Positions 1-12,564 of a stretch of DNA of 64,000 bases are shown here, one piece after another. The stretch's first letter is position 1; the number at the start of each line of letters is the position of its first letter. The stretch lies in NCBI GenBank assembly GCA_963921195.1, contig OY992536.1, positions 326,199,038 to 326,263,037 of the forward strand. The letters run 5' to 3'. The position numbers were made by a program, and so were the translations under genes. A model generated the notes under the pieces. It saw nothing but the letters and a program-made list of their open reading frames with translations. It made no database searches and had not been told where the DNA came from. This stretch comes from Pegoplata infirma (taxonomy: Eukaryota; Arthropoda; Insecta; Diptera; Anthomyiidae).

Positions 1-1844
1 CTTTTAAGTTTTTGCCATGTTTTTTTGGCATTATAAAAGCGTCTTCAAATTCTACAAAACTTCATGTGAAAACAAAACTTTATGTAAGTAATGATATATG
101 TATATAATAATTAAATTTATAAACTAATTTTTATTTTTATTAATGTTTTTAGGTATTCTATACATTACATTGACAAAGGTTTAGGCAAAGATAAATAAGT
201 TTGAACACACGGCAGCAGTTTCTTCGTCTTTAATAAATTCATTCCCTTTTTGTAAGTTTATTATTTTGTAATTTTTTGTTTATTATAGTAAACATTTTTT
301 AAGTTTTTAAAATATTTACATATTCCTTTTAATAAAAAAATATAATTTCAAAAATAAAAATAATATTTATGGATATTTTATTTTTTGAAAGGGTAGAAAA
401 ATTTAGTAAAATTGATAAAATATCGTAGAATCAACGAAAATCATTTTGTTAAATTGATGATATTTATTCAAATTGAATAAACTATTTTATTCAAATTGAC
501 GAAAATAATTCTGTTAATTTGACGAAATTTCGTCAAATTTATCTCAAATATAAATTAACGAAAATTTTATTCAAATCAACACCCCTGTTTTGTTAGCTGT
601 ATAATGATTGTTCTTTCGTCAAATCAACATGCTTTTTCGTAAATATTACTGCCGTATTTGGTTCGGTGTAGCATTTTCTTCAAAATTTTTTACATAAGCG
701 TTTTGGCTAAATTGCGAAAACTACTTCGTCTGTTATAGTTTTAGCATATTTTTGGTAAAATTATGCCAGATTTTTGCTCATTCCGACACAGATTTTTTTT
801 TGCGTGTACGATCAAATGGTATTTTTATCCAACAAACCGTCCAGCAAGCAGTATCGTGTATGCCCCCTTTATTGATAAATGCTACGGTGTTGTTGTAGAA
901 CTTTCAGCTTTCACATATAACCAAAAGTCAACCATTTGTTTTTTATTGTTGAATAATTAAATAAACTTTATTAGTCATCTCTTTTCCACTCTCATAAAAA
1001 CAGAACGCTTAACCATATACTAATCTCTTTCTGCTACTTATATCAAATAGAACAACAACAAACAACGACAAAAAATAAAATCAGAAAATTTACTCGAAAG
1101 AAAAAATGTAGTTATAAAAACGGCGGGGAAAATTCACAATAAAAATCCACAAATTAATTGATATTTCTATACCAATTCAATTGCCTTAACATTTTTGATA
1201 AATATTTTATATATTAAAGAGTTTTGCAAGAAGTGAGTAGCGGAAATTTGCAACAATCAAAATTACCTTCAACGAAAAAATTTGTAGCAGAAGTTTTTTT
1301 TGTTCATATTCCACTTTAATTGTTCACGGGGTAGATGTGCGGTTAGATGCAAGGCAGGTCAGGCTGAAGAAAAAATTATAAAATTTAATGCTCTGCCCTT
1401 TGAAAATACAAGAAAAAATGTGTACAAAATGTCTAAAGTGAAATAATTACAAAACTAAACGTGTCAATTTAATGAAAATTCCTTTTTTATGTCATTATAG
1501 ATATATGGGACCATCCCGGTAAACTGAATGGAAAAACAAAAATCTTATTGTTAAAAGGCCAATACATTCACTCATAATTGTATGTTTGTTGGTTCATCAA
1601 AAGTCCTACGCAAGTGTCAGCCATCATTAATTAGCACGTAAGCAGCGGAATACCAAAATTTGTTCAACAACGTACAACAGCAACAACTAATTCTTAATGT
1701 TGGCTGCTATTGTTTAAAATTGTATTTGTTTTTGTTCTATTTGACTGAACCAGCACGCGTGTTGATTTGCTGCCCCCTGCGATTAACTGTGACTGCCTTA
1801 TCAACTATATTTGACTTCCAATTAATTTTTTAGCCAACATAAAA
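1..1844. other. Region upstream of PR-Set7, including its presumed promoter and 5'UTR
   Basis: AT-rich DNA with no convincing ORF. Bases about 655-808 closely match the segment at about 63780-63935, so this is part of a dispersed element family (see 62634). The stretch just before 1845 should hold the PR-Set7 5'UTR and promoter. The start codon has a favourable context (aaaaATGG). I could not identify a TATA box, initiator or other element that I would defend. Confidence 0.4.
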
Positions 1845-2145
1845 ATGGTGCGTCGTCGTGCACGCACCGCTGCGGCACACAACAAAGCCCCTATAAATGC
1901 AGTTTTGGAAAATGGCTCCACTGTTGCCTTCACTAATACCCAACAACTCGAAGACCAATACTTTGCCAGTCCTAAACGAAAAGATTGCAAAGTTGAAGAG
2001 AATTCCTCCTCTTCCTCTTCGTCCTGCAATGATAATCTTGTTTGTTGTGCTTCTGAAGATGAAGTTGTTGTTCGGTCCAAGTTAAAAGCTTCCAGTCCTT
2101 GTAAATTGAGAGGAGAACGTGGTGGTTTAACTGGTAGAGCAATTG
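1845..2145 (+). CDS. PR-Set7: PR-Set7/Set8 histone H4K20 methyltransferase, coding exon 1
   Basis: First coding exon, residues 1-100 plus one base of codon 101. It opens MVRRRARTAA, the basic N-terminus I recognise from fly PR-Set7, followed by a serine-rich low-complexity run near residues 50-57. The exon ends at a good donor (G|GTATGT at 2146). Its single leftover G combines with GT at 19260 to give Gly101 and opens the long SET-domain exon in frame, which supports the splice call. Alternative in-frame readthrough past 2145 soon meets a stop (2210) with no family resemblance. The antisense ORF over the same bases is a shadow. The exon contains no catalytic residues, so a functional enzyme with this N-terminus depends on accurate removal of the 17-kb intron. 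Confidence 0.88.
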
Positions 2146-2284
2146 GTATGTTTAAATATAATATTGTTAAAATACACACCCAATATTTGTATAACCTCAA
2201 TTATAATTAATGGTCGTACTAGAGAAATTTTAAAAATGAAGATATAAAAAAATATTGTTATTTAAAATGACTTGAGGAGGTGCA

Positions 2285-3547
2285 AAAAAAAAGGAACAAG
2301 TCAAGTTTACATCCACCCATGGAAAAATTTTGAAATTTTTTGACCTTTGACCTCTGACCCCACTGAGTTCAAAAAAAATATTTTTTTGGGGGGCAAACGC
2401 CCTCCAGAGGGTGGGCGTGGCCCTAAAGGTAAAACAGTTTTTTGGAATTTTCTCAAAAACTACTAAAGATATATGGTTGATTAATAGTTCAAATTAGAGC
2501 TTATTTCAAGACCTTTCTTTTGGTATGCAAAAAGGGTGGCATGACATAATCCCCATTACCGTTATGGGGATTATGACCAAATTCATTTCGGTCATAATCC
2601 CCATAATGGTAGTGGGGACTATGACCGAAAATTTATTGGACATAATCCCAATAAAAAACGGACATAATTCCCAGATTTATGGGCATAATGACCACGTAAC
2701 AAATGGCCATAATCCCCATTATGGGCATTATGTCTTCTATACTAGTTGGTCATAGTCCCCAAAATTAAAAGAATTTTTTTTTTACTTAAAAGTTTTCTGC
2801 GTAGCCGGCCTTCGGCCGGGCTTAGGGATTACAAACTCCATGCATTAAACCCACCCTCTCTGCAGAAAATGGGGATTATGACCAAAATTGCTTTGGACTG
2901 GCGATTATGACCGAAAAAAGTTCGGTCGTAATCCCAACAAGGAACGGACATAATCCCCATAGGGTTTGTGACTCACTTTTTTTGCATACCAAAAGATCTT
3001 AAAATAAGCAATACAATAAGCTTTAATATAACCTTATTTTTTATTATTTACATTCGCATATACTTTTTTTTAAAAATCGAGTGGTTTACATTTAAATGGA
3101 AAAAAAGGTTTAAATAAAAAAAACTCCAGAACATTATATACCAGTGGAAAGGTCTTGACCTTAGCTTTAATTTAGTTTCATAAAAAACATACCATATAAT
3201 CAATGCAAAGTCAAGAAATCCGTAGTTTAGTAATTTTTTTTTTTTAAATTTTCAAAAATTAAAATTTTCACACTTTCAAATATGGCAACCCCCATCTTTT
3301 TGCACACCAAAAGAAAGGCCTTGAAATAAGCTTTAATTTGAGCCATAAATCAACCATATATGTTAAGTAGTTTTTGAGAAAATTGCTATTTTTGTTTTAA
3401 CTTTAGGGCCACGCCCACCCTCTTGTGGGCGTTTGCCCCCGACAAAAGTGGTACCACTCGACTCAGAATGAAGTCCTTATTCGATTCTCAAAGTTTCATC
3501 AGATTTGGATGGGTGGAGGTAAACTTGACTTAAGCCAAAAAAAACTA
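2285..3547. mobile_element. Foldback element with long inverted arms
   Basis: Arms of about 250 bp (2290-2535 and 3297-3540) are imperfect inverted complements. They share GTCAAGTTTAC at the outer ends and GGGCCACGCCCACCCTC / GAGGGTGGGCGTGGCCC further in. The core (2540-2960) is built of many ATAATCCCCAT motifs in both orientations. A related core fragment lies at about 38080-38290. Confidence 0.7.
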
Positions 3548-4538
3548 CTATAAATTTTTCTGAATCTAAATTTTTTGTAACTCTTAAATATTACTGAACA
3601 TGAAATAAAAAAAAAATATGACTGACCTTCACCTATGACCTCTAAGATACCGAATGTAGGGTTTGAACCTTGGTGACACGCCCTTTAGGAGGGGCGGAAC
3701 TTTTAAATTAAAGTGATTTTTTCGACTTATCTCAAACACTACTTATTTGATCAAGATAAATATGGTAATTAATGTAGTAGTAATATAATAGAAAGGTTAA
3801 AGAAATACCCAATAAGATGCTATATGGCATAGTTAATAAAATAATTCGTAATGCGAGCCAACCCGACATATAAAATTTTTACTTTACTTTTTTTCAAAAT
3901 GTTTATTTTCTCTTACAAAATAGTTAAAATTAGGGTTTGCAATGCGGTTTTAATCGTAACCGCATTATATAACTGTAACTAGAGTTGTCAATTATTCGAC
4001 TTTCAACTTTGTTCGAATAATTCAAATAATTGTTTTTCCTCGTTCGATCAAACGATTAAAGATCAAAATTTATTCGATTAATCGAAGAGAATAACGAATA
4101 AAAAAAATATTTTAAAAAATATTTTTATTAACAAAAAAATAAACAATTCATATAAAAAATCTTAAAATAAGACAGTTAAAATTTTTATTAACGAAAAAAT
4201 GCATACAAAACTTAAAAATAAAATAGTTAAAAGTTAAAAAAACTTAAAAATTGAATAACTGAGATCACTTTTAATTAATGGATGTCGATTTTAATACTTG
4301 TTGAGAAATAATTCAAATACAAATTATTATTTGAAGTATTCAGACAAAATATATCATAAATGATTTTTGTCAAATAAGACAATTTAAGTTGTTCTTAAGA
4401 AATAATCTTTTAAAAATAAAAGTTGACTCAATTTTTTTTGCTTTCAAGCGATTTTTGGTTTTTGTTTTTATTAAATTAGTTTTTGAAAACACTCTCACTT
4501 TTTCAGATTTTTCCAAATATACCATATCGTCTGATATA

Positions 4539-4974
4539 CCCAGCAAAAACTAGGTAATGAGTACCCATTCCCAATTGGATTACCTGGTAATGAGTACTAA
4601 TTACTCGCTGCGTTACTTTATACCCCAAAAAAAGGCCTTAATTTTAACTTACGATGTAAATGATTTGCAATCTGAATTTTAAAAACCAGTTAAGTTTTAT
4701 AAAAATATATAAAAAATAATTTTACTCTTGATTTATTTTCTCTCATTTAATAAGAGCAACTAAACAAACAATGCAGTTACTTTTTCAACTTTTTGTAAGC
4801 GAGCTAGGAATGGGCTATTATTTGTTAGCTTTTTCGTAAGTGAACAAAGAAAGCCTTGCCTCCAATGACATCGCCTTGTTAAAGTAATTAACAATGAAAT
4901 TGGGACGTAACTAGTTACTTATTTTCGTTATAAATCCCAACGTTAATTATTTGGTAATGGAAGTTTTTGCTGGG
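4539..4974. mobile_element. CCCAGCAAAAA-type MITE, 436 bp
   Basis: Termini CCCAGCAAAAACT / AGTTTTTGCTGGG with a TA duplication on each side. The inside repeats GGTAATGAGTA motifs. Related elements lie at 44181 and 56736. Confidence 0.75.
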
Positions 4975-5247
4975 TATCGCTGAAGTCCTATTTATTTTCT
5001 GAATTTTAAATACTTTGAATTGAATTATTTAACTCGCATAAAAGATTATTATTTTCATTACTAATAACTTCCTCTATTTCAATACTTTTATCTGAATTAT
5101 TGTGATTACTTTCAACATAAAATAATCTGGAGTATAATTCATTTGCATATTCTTTTGTTTCGCTTTTTGGAGAATATTTTAAGAAACTTTCATTGCTCGG
5201 AAAATTTCCAGAATTTAGAAAAATTTTTAACGTATTTAACACTTTTA

Positions 5248-5692
5248 GAGTCCCCGCACAACAATGTCGGTGACGTGTTTTTCATACAAATTTGTCATGA
5301 AAAAACGCTCGACCGAAATCCGCCAGAATAAAATCAATTTTATTTTTGTGTCGGTTTCTCTCTCTCCCTTAATTTTTGAAATGAAAATGTTGCCACTTTT
5401 TTACAAATATTTCGATTTTTTTCGATAAAGTAAACAAAAAAATATGATCTCTAAAAAGAAAAAATATTAAAATTAAAAAAAAAAAAAAAAACAGCAAAAA
5501 AATGAATCAATATGAAAAAATCATATTGATTATTAAAAATACAATTAATTTAAACAAAAAAGTGACGAAAAAGTGAAAAACTAGTGTAAAAATCAACATA
5601 TGACAGAATTTTCCGCTGCCGTCTTTGTTTTGCGCCTATACTCTCTCATGAACGAAAACGTCAACCGCTCCGACATTGTTGTGCGGGGACTC
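5248..5692. mobile_element. PIF/Harbinger-like MITE, 445 bp, TTA TSD
   Basis: Perfect terminal inverted repeat of about 23 bp beginning GAGTCCCCGCACAACAATGT. A TTA trinucleotide is duplicated at 5245-5247 and 5693-5695. The TWA-type TSD points to PIF/Harbinger. It is inserted in the hAT-like element at 3980. Confidence 0.8.
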
Positions 5693-6184
5693 TTATACGT
5701 CTCTATTATTAAATTATTTATTAAAAACTTGATAACTCCCTCTAATTCTATAATGGATGTGCTATCCAGGGCTATGGCTACAATATATTTTAACTTTCCT
5801 ACATTTTGTATAAAATCTTTCAAAATTTATGAAAATAAATCAAATTCTAAGCATTTATTTAATTTTTTAATTAAAAAAAAATTGTTCGATTAATCGACAT
5901 TAGTTAATCGATTTATTCGTTATTCGAAAATCGTCATTTTTGAATTATTCGAACAAGAGTTGGGTTTTGTTTGATCGATTAATCGAATTATTCTTAATCG
6001 ACTGACAACTCTAACTGTAACAGAATAAAAAAAAATTTCGGTTACGGTTAACTTAATTAACATAAGATTTGTAGGGTAAAAGAGTTTTTTTTTTAGAAAA
6101 AAACAATGGAAAAAGAAACATGGAATAATAAAAAAATTATAATACAAAAATGACTGCATATAAACCATTTTCTACTTCAAAAAT

Positions 6185-6490
6185 TTTTCAGATGCTGAAA
6201 ATTTTTCTGTAGAATAAATGTCTTAGATTCTGATACAGTTTATAATGAAAATATACCTCAGAGTCGGTAAAGTTTTCTTTAGAAAATATGCCTCAGAGTC
6301 TAAATAATTTTCTATTGAATAAATGTCTCAGATTCTGAAACTTTTCCTATAGAAAATATATACTCAGAATCTGAAACAGTTTTTATAAAAACTCAAAAGT
6401 CTCAGAATCTAAGACTTTTCTATAGAAAGAATATTTCAGAATCTGAGACTGGTTGGTTTTCCACAGAAAAAAATTCTGAAACTTTTGATA
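6185..6490. repeat. Degenerate minisatellite (CTCAGATTCTGAAAC units), left part
   Basis: About seven imperfect units of 40-50 bp built around TCTCAGATTCTGAAACTTTT and TCTATAGAAAATAT. Similar units resume at about 8660-8760, so the array seems to have been interrupted by the elements at 6495 and 7030. Confidence 0.65.
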
Positions 6491-6494
6491 TAAA

Positions 6495-6941
6495 ACAAGT
6501 AAGAGTGTTAAATTCGGATGTGCCGAATCTTTTATACCCTCCAATATGTATGAAAGAAATTTTACAGGGGCGTTTTTTTGGGGGTGGGGCGCAATTGGGG
6601 CGGTGAGCGGGGACACTCCCTTTTCCCAAGCGCAGGACTTTAAACTTCTGCGAACATAAAAATATTTCAATTGTTTCACAAATATACAAAAAAAAAAAAC
6701 TTCTAAAAAATTAGCATTTTTAAGAGGTTGGTTTAGTTCTTCAAGGGGGAACTTTTTTCCGCCTTGTCCGATTTGGCCCATTTCCAAACTTAACCTGCCT
6801 AGGACATCGCTAGAATGTCTTAGAATCAAACACTGATCAAAAATATATATACTTTACGTTGTCACTGACCGATATTTCAATGCGTTACACACGGAATGAC
6901 AAAGTGAGTATACCCCCATACTGTAGTTGGAGGGTATAAAA
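6495..6941 (-). mobile_element. Helentron/DINE-like non-autonomous element (family A), reverse copy
   Basis: Reads on the - strand from GTATACCC...GAGGGTATA at its 5' side to the 3' hairpin ATTCGG...CCGAAT followed by TTAACACTCTTACTTG. It is diverged and internally altered. The ORF track through it is not coding. Confidence 0.6.
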
Positions 6942-7029
6942 ATTTCTCGGCAACTAAACCTTTTTATAAAGCAAAAGAAGGAAATTTAGGACTATTAAGG
7001 CTATAAATCTGAGAAATTTTTGAAGTACA

Positions 7030-8655
7030 TATGGGGCATTCCATGTCAAATCGGACACTTTGAAAAATTTTTTTTTAGATTTTCCCAATTTGTTTACAGT
7101 TTTTAGTACCCTCGAAAACTCCTTCGTGGAATTTTTAAAAATTGGTATTTTGTTCCTTTACTCAAACTTCTTTTACTCATAAATTCTTCAAATTTTTTTT
7201 TTTTCAAAAAATTTTTTTTTATGTACTTTTAGCGTCCAACCTGAATCAAATTGCGTCGCGTAAGGCGTAACGCCCAATAATTTTTCGTTTCTAATATTTA
7301 AATGTGACGTACCTAAATCAAACGGACGTAAAAATTTAAAATTTGATGTGTTTGTTTTTGTTTTTTTTTACGTCTTGCGCGACGCAATTTGATTCAGGTT
7401 CGACCCTTAAAAAAAAAATCCCAAAAAATTCTTAAAAGCGCTCTAGTATGCGGTTTTTAAGTTTTAAAATTTAAATCTCATTTTTGAAAATGTTTGTACT
7501 CTTCTATTTTTTTTTTAATTTTTTTGTGTAAAACTTCTATCGATTCTACAAATTTTTTGCCTAGGATAGTAATAATCGGGGTCATTAGTGAGACGGACCC
7601 ATTTATTTTTACCCTACAACATTTTTTTTAAACATACCTGCGCCCCATCTCCACTCCCTAAGTAGGCTCCCACACAAATAACAGTTAGAGCAAATTTTAT
7701 AAAAAGGTAATTTTGAATGGAAGCCTACTTAGGGAGTGGTGATAGGGCTGTGGTATGTTTTACAAAAATGTTGAAGGATAAAAATAAATGGGGGTCGGTC
7801 TCGCTAATGACCCCTTTCGGACGCACCATTGGACCGGTAGAAGCTGATTAAATAAAACAAATTTACAAAAAATAAAAAAAAATTGTATGGGGACAGCCTT
7901 AACAATTAGAGATAAAGGGTAGGTGTGTTCAGAGAAAATGTTTGGACTAAAAAAATATTGTGGGTCCGTCATACATTTTGTTGCTCTAAGGGCAGTTAGA
8001 GCGGTTGGAGCAAATTTTAAAAAATGTCGTTTTGTGTGGGAGCCCCCTTAGAAATTGGAGATAGGGTATTAGTTTGTTCCAAAGAAATGTTAAGACGCAA
8101 AAATTAATGGGGGTTAGTCTTATAAATGACCCCTCTATGACGCACCATTGGAGCAGGAGAAATGATTTTAAGATTGAAAAATTACAATAAAATTTTTTCA
8201 AAAAATTTTAAAAAATAGTAATAATCGTTATCCCACGATCCTCCTGGGCAAAAAAATTGTAGAATCGATAGAAGTTTTACACAAAAAAATTAAAAAAAAA
8301 TCGAAGAGTACAAACATTTTCAAAAATGAGATTTACATTTTAAAACTTAAAAATCGCATACTAGAGCGCTTTTAAGAATTTTTTGGGGGTTTTTTTTTTA
8401 AAGTACGTAAAAAAACAAAAATTAAAAAAAAAAATGAATTTTGGACATTATTGAAGAAGTTATGAGTAAAAGAAGCTTGAGTAAAGGAACAAACTACCAA
8501 TTTTTAAAAATATGATATCTTTTGAACGGGTCATCAAAAAAATCTGAAAATTTACCAGGAAGGAGTTTTCGAAGGGTACTAAAAACTGTAAACAAATTGG
8601 GAAAATATAAAAAAAAAATTTTCAAAGTGTCCGATTTGACATGGAATGCCCCATA
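7030..8655. mobile_element. Foldback element, 1,626 bp, 4-bp TSD
   Basis: Begins TATGGGGCATTCCATGTCAA and ends with its complement, with TACA on both sides (7026-7029, 8656-8659). Arms run to roughly 500 bp each with small gaps. The centre (about 7600-8230) has three related copies of a unit containing GGGTC, AATGACCCCT and GACGCACCATTGG. One arm carries a nested MITE (7238). A truncated arm occurs again at 52740-52935 and a core unit at 48540-48700. Confidence 0.75.
7238..7402. mobile_element. Short nested inverted-repeat element
   Basis: Termini are AACCTGAATCAAATTGCGTC and its complement. It interrupts only the left arm of the foldback element, so it is younger. Flanks CGTCC and CGACC may be a diverged 5-bp TSD. 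Confidence 0.6.
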
Positions 8656-8664
8656 TACAATTTT

Positions 8665-8770
8665 CTAGAATCTGAAAATTGTTCAATCCAAAAATGTCTC
8701 CGAATCTATGGATTTTTCTACATAAAAAATAGTGTCTCAGAAGCTGATACTTTTTAAATTTTTTAAACAA
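8665..8770. repeat. Degenerate minisatellite, right part
   Basis: Continuation of the 6185-6490 array (units with CTCAGAAGCTGATAC and CTCCGAATCTATGG). Confidence 0.5.
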
Positions 8771-10136
8771 AAATAAATTTTTAATCAACATTTTTGTGTT
8801 TTTATACCCTCCACTTAGTGATAGAGGGTATATATAAGTTTGTCATTCCGTTTGTAACTCATCGAAATATCGATCTGGGACCCCATAAAGTATATATATT
8901 CATGATGCCCGATCGATTTTAAGACATTCTAGCGATGTCCGTCTGTCCGTCTGTCTGTCTGTCTGTGGAAAATGCTGTCGCGGACAAAATATTGCACAGA
9001 GATGACTGAAACTTAACATATTTATTGGAAGTTCTCCCGAGAAGTTTGGTATTGCATTTGAGCAATATCGGTTCAGCGGTTCAAAAGTTATGAACGAAAA
9101 TGTAAGCAAACCTCAAAAATTTCAGTACATTCAACATAACTAGGGTGACCATTTTTTTCTGAGCTTAAATCAGTACCCCCAAATTTTTATGTTTTTGATG
9201 TTTTTCAACACTCAAAAAATTTTGGTTACACTAACTTGACCCCATGTGTTTTTATTAAAAGCAACTGTTAAAAAACAGCCGCAAAAAATAACTGCTAAAA
9301 AACAACTGCAAAAAGAACTATTTTGCAGAAAATTTAGTTGGCTGTAAACGACTTCATTTGAATGTTTTGATCGTTTCAGTGCAGAAAATGTAACAAAATT
9401 CAACAGGTTTTTAGAGTAAGAAAATCCCTCATATTTTAAAGACTTTTTTCCGTAAGTTTTGACAACTTTTTCTGTAAGAAAACTTCACAGCTAATAACCA
9501 CGTGTTTTTTTATTGCCCATGATTTTCTGAGCGCTTTTTTGAATAAGCTCTGATGACATTATCTCATCTAAGATCTCAGAATCATTTGGATTCATGCAAT
9601 TTTCATCATTTTTGTAAAAAATCCATTGGCCCATTGAACTTTTGTTACAGAAAACCTCAAATATTCTCTGCCCATTTTCATAAAAATTTAGGAAGATCAT
9701 AATAACCTCATGCTCAGATATATTATTGCATTAAGGAAATTCTTGAACTCTAACTCTAATCTCCTTAGAATAAATTCCCAGGTAGAAAAATACAACCGTT
9801 AAAACGCTTTAAAAGCGCTTTGTATGGTAGTACGAATGCTCTCAGACCATACTGAAAACCATCATCAGAGCGCTTTCAGACTGTCCTAATGATAACACCG
9901 TTAGACGGTTTATTTGAAGCGTTTTTAAAGACATTTATAATAATGATTTTAGAACGCTTCGTTATAGCGCTTTTAAAGCATTGCAAAAACCAAAAATGTA
10001 TCACTTTTGAAACGGTATGTAAAGCATTTTTAAAGTGCTTTATATGCAAAAAAAAAAGCAATTTACAAGCATTTCAGATACAAAACCTAAAGTAATTTTC
10101 CATCAATTTTAAAACCAACCCAGCAAAACTTGCATG

Positions 10137-10984
10137 ACTTCCAGAACTACACCATTTCCAATTTTAATTCAGAAAATACAAATTATATTTCAAAAATTTC
10201 CAATTATATTTCAGAAATTTCCAATTATATTTCAAAAATTTCCAATTATATTTCAAAAATTTCCAATTATATTTCAGAAATTTCCATTTATATTTCAAAA
10301 ATTTCCAATTATAATTCAAAAATTTCTAAATATAATTCAAAAATTTCCAATTATAATTCAAAAATTTCCATTTATAATTCAAAAAATTCCACTTATATTT
10401 CAAAAATTTCCATTTATATTTCAGAAATTTCCATTTATATTTCAAAACTTTCCATTTATATTTCAGAAATTTCCATTTATATTTCAGAATTTTCAATTTA
10501 TATTTCAGAAATTTCCATTTATAATTCAGAAATTTCCAATTGTATTTCAGAAATTTCCATTTGTATTTCAAAATTTTCCAAATGCTTTTCAGAAAATTCC
10601 ATTTGTATTTCAAAAATTTCCATTTTTATTTCAAAATTTTCCAAATGCTTTTCAGAAAATTCCAATTGTATTTCAAAAATTTCTATTTATATTTCAAAAT
10701 TTTCCAAATGCTTTTCAGAAAATTCCAATTGTATTTCAAAATTTTCCAAATGCTTTTCAGAAAATTCCATTTGTATTTCAAAAATTTCCATTTGTATTTC
10801 AAAATTTTCCAAATGCTTTTCAGAAAATTCCAATTGTAATTCAAAATTTTCCATTTATATTTCAAAATTTTCCATTTATATTTAAGAAAATACAAATTGT
10901 ATTTCAAAATTTTCCATTTATATTTCAAAATTTTCCATTTATATTTAAGAAAATACAAATTGTATTTCAAAAACTTTCTAAATA
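10137..10984 (+). repeat. 21-bp tandem repeat array, left arm of a giant inverted repeat
   Basis: About 40 units of the form ATTTCCATTTATATTTCAAAA. Towards the inner end some units become ATTTTCCAAATGCTTTTCAG, making a higher-order pattern. The unit is a multiple of three, so long frames stay open on both strands; these ORFs are by-products. The outer boundary begins TCCAGAACTACACCATTTCC. Confidence 0.9.
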
Positions 10985-11689
10985 AATTAAAAAAATTGTA
11001 AGTGTAGTTCCCTACACTTTGTAGTTATTATAAGTTCATTATAATTCATGATAAATTATCAAAACTTGCAGAAAAACTCAGTCTTCCTTTGTGGAGGATT
11101 GTGGAGGATATGAGAAATTTGAAAAAATACAACTAAACCGATAAGCATGAAGAAACCCCTTAATTTGTGTTCCCTTCGAGACATTTAGTGACATTGTTAA
11201 ATAAATCGTGCTAAGAATCATAGCTCTATTAATTGCAATAATGGTTTTGCTATAGGTCTGTACGAATTTTTTAAGCTGAAATATGCAAGTCAAAATTTAT
11301 AAAATTGGTCATCTTAAAAAGGTTATTATTTTCCTAATCCCTTTTAACAGTTATATAAATATTAAAAAATAAAACATATCGCTGCTTTTTTTATATTTCG
11401 TCCTGACCTTTTCAAAACGGTGTAATAACTTTGCTCAGATGAGAAAAAAATCGACAATGCTTTTTGTTTTTAATTATGTAAAAAAAAAATAAAAAAATAA
11501 GATACGTTTATATACATATGTATGAATACTTTTGTAGATGCATTTTCATTATTTTTGGTAAGTTAAGAAAAATGTTAACCACTTTCTTTTGAAAAATATT
11601 GATGGTTTATAGGGTTTTGGATAGTCTGATAGTTTCTATAATATTTGTATCATAAAAAATACACTTACAGTTTTCTTAATAAAATTAGA

Positions 11690-12555
11690 AACTTTTTGAA
11701 ATATAATTTGTATTTTCTTAAATATAAATGGAAAATTTTGAAATATAAATGGAAACTTTTGAATTACAATTGGAATTTTCTGAAAAGCATTTGGAAAATT
11801 TTGAAATATAAATAGAAATTTTTGAAATACAATTGGAATTTTCTGAAAAGCATTTGGAAAATTTTGAAATAAAAATGGAAATTTTTGAAATACAAATGGA
11901 ATTTTCTGAAAAGCATTTGGAAAATTTTGAAATACAAATGGAAATTTTTGAAATACAATTGGAAAATTTTGAAATATAATTGGAAATTTTTGAAATATAA
12001 ATGGAATTTTCTGAAAAGCATTTGGAAAATTTTGAAATACAAATGGAAATTTTTGAAATACAAATGGAATTTTCTGAAAAGCATTTAGAAAATTTTGAAA
12101 TACAAATGGAAATTTCTGAAATACAATTGGAAATTTCTGAATTATAAATGGAAATTTCTGAAATATAAATGGAAAATTCTGAAATATAAATTGAAAATTC
12201 TGAAATATAAATGGAAATTTCTGAAATATAAATGGAAAGTTTTGAAATATAAATGGAAATTTCTGAAATATAAATGGAAATTTTTGAAATATAATTGGAA
12301 TTTTTTGAATTATAAATGGAAATTTTTGAATTATAATTGGAAATTTTTGAATTATATTTAGAAATTTTTGAATTATAATTGGAAATTTTTGAAATATAAA
12401 TGGAAATTTCTGAAATATAATTGGAAATTTTTGAAATATAATTGGAAATTTTTGAAATATAATTGGAAATTTCTGAAATATAATTGGAAATTTTTGAAAT
12501 ATAATTTGTATTTTCTGAATTAAAATTGGAAATGGTGTAGTGCTGGAGTACTTCT
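11690..12555 (-). repeat. 21-bp tandem repeat array, right arm (inverted)
   Basis: Reverse complement of the left arm, with the same order of unit variants and the matching outer boundary GGAAATGGTGTAGTGCTGGA. A spacer of about 700 bp (10985-11689), without repeats or a credible ORF, separates the arms. Confidence 0.9.
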
Positions 12556-12564
12556 TTTTTGCTC

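Larger units (their letters stand above)
3980..6013. mobile_element. hAT-like DNA transposon, 2,034 bp, 8-bp TSD
   Basis: Both ends read TAGAGTTGTCA inwards. It is flanked by an exact 8-bp duplication ACTGTAAC (3972-3979 and 6014-6021). Subterminal DNA is rich in ATTCGATTAATCGA motifs. Minus-strand ORF scraps at 5006-5242 and 5696-5823 may be decayed coding sequence, but they are in different frames and I do not recognise them. It is interrupted by two MITEs (4539, 5248). Confidence 0.85.

Noticed and set aside
1805..2200. 131-aa minus-strand ORF opposite PR-Set7 exon 1
   Set aside because: Antisense shadow of a recognised exon with no features of its own.
6383..6829. 148-aa and 89-aa minus-strand ORFs
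   Set aside because: Cross a minisatellite and a Helentron-like copy; no family signature.
10130..10985. 251-aa and 283-aa ORFs (KISNYIS / FQKFPFI repeats)
   Set aside because: Products of a 21-bp satellite; equally long frames exist on the other strand and in the inverted arm.
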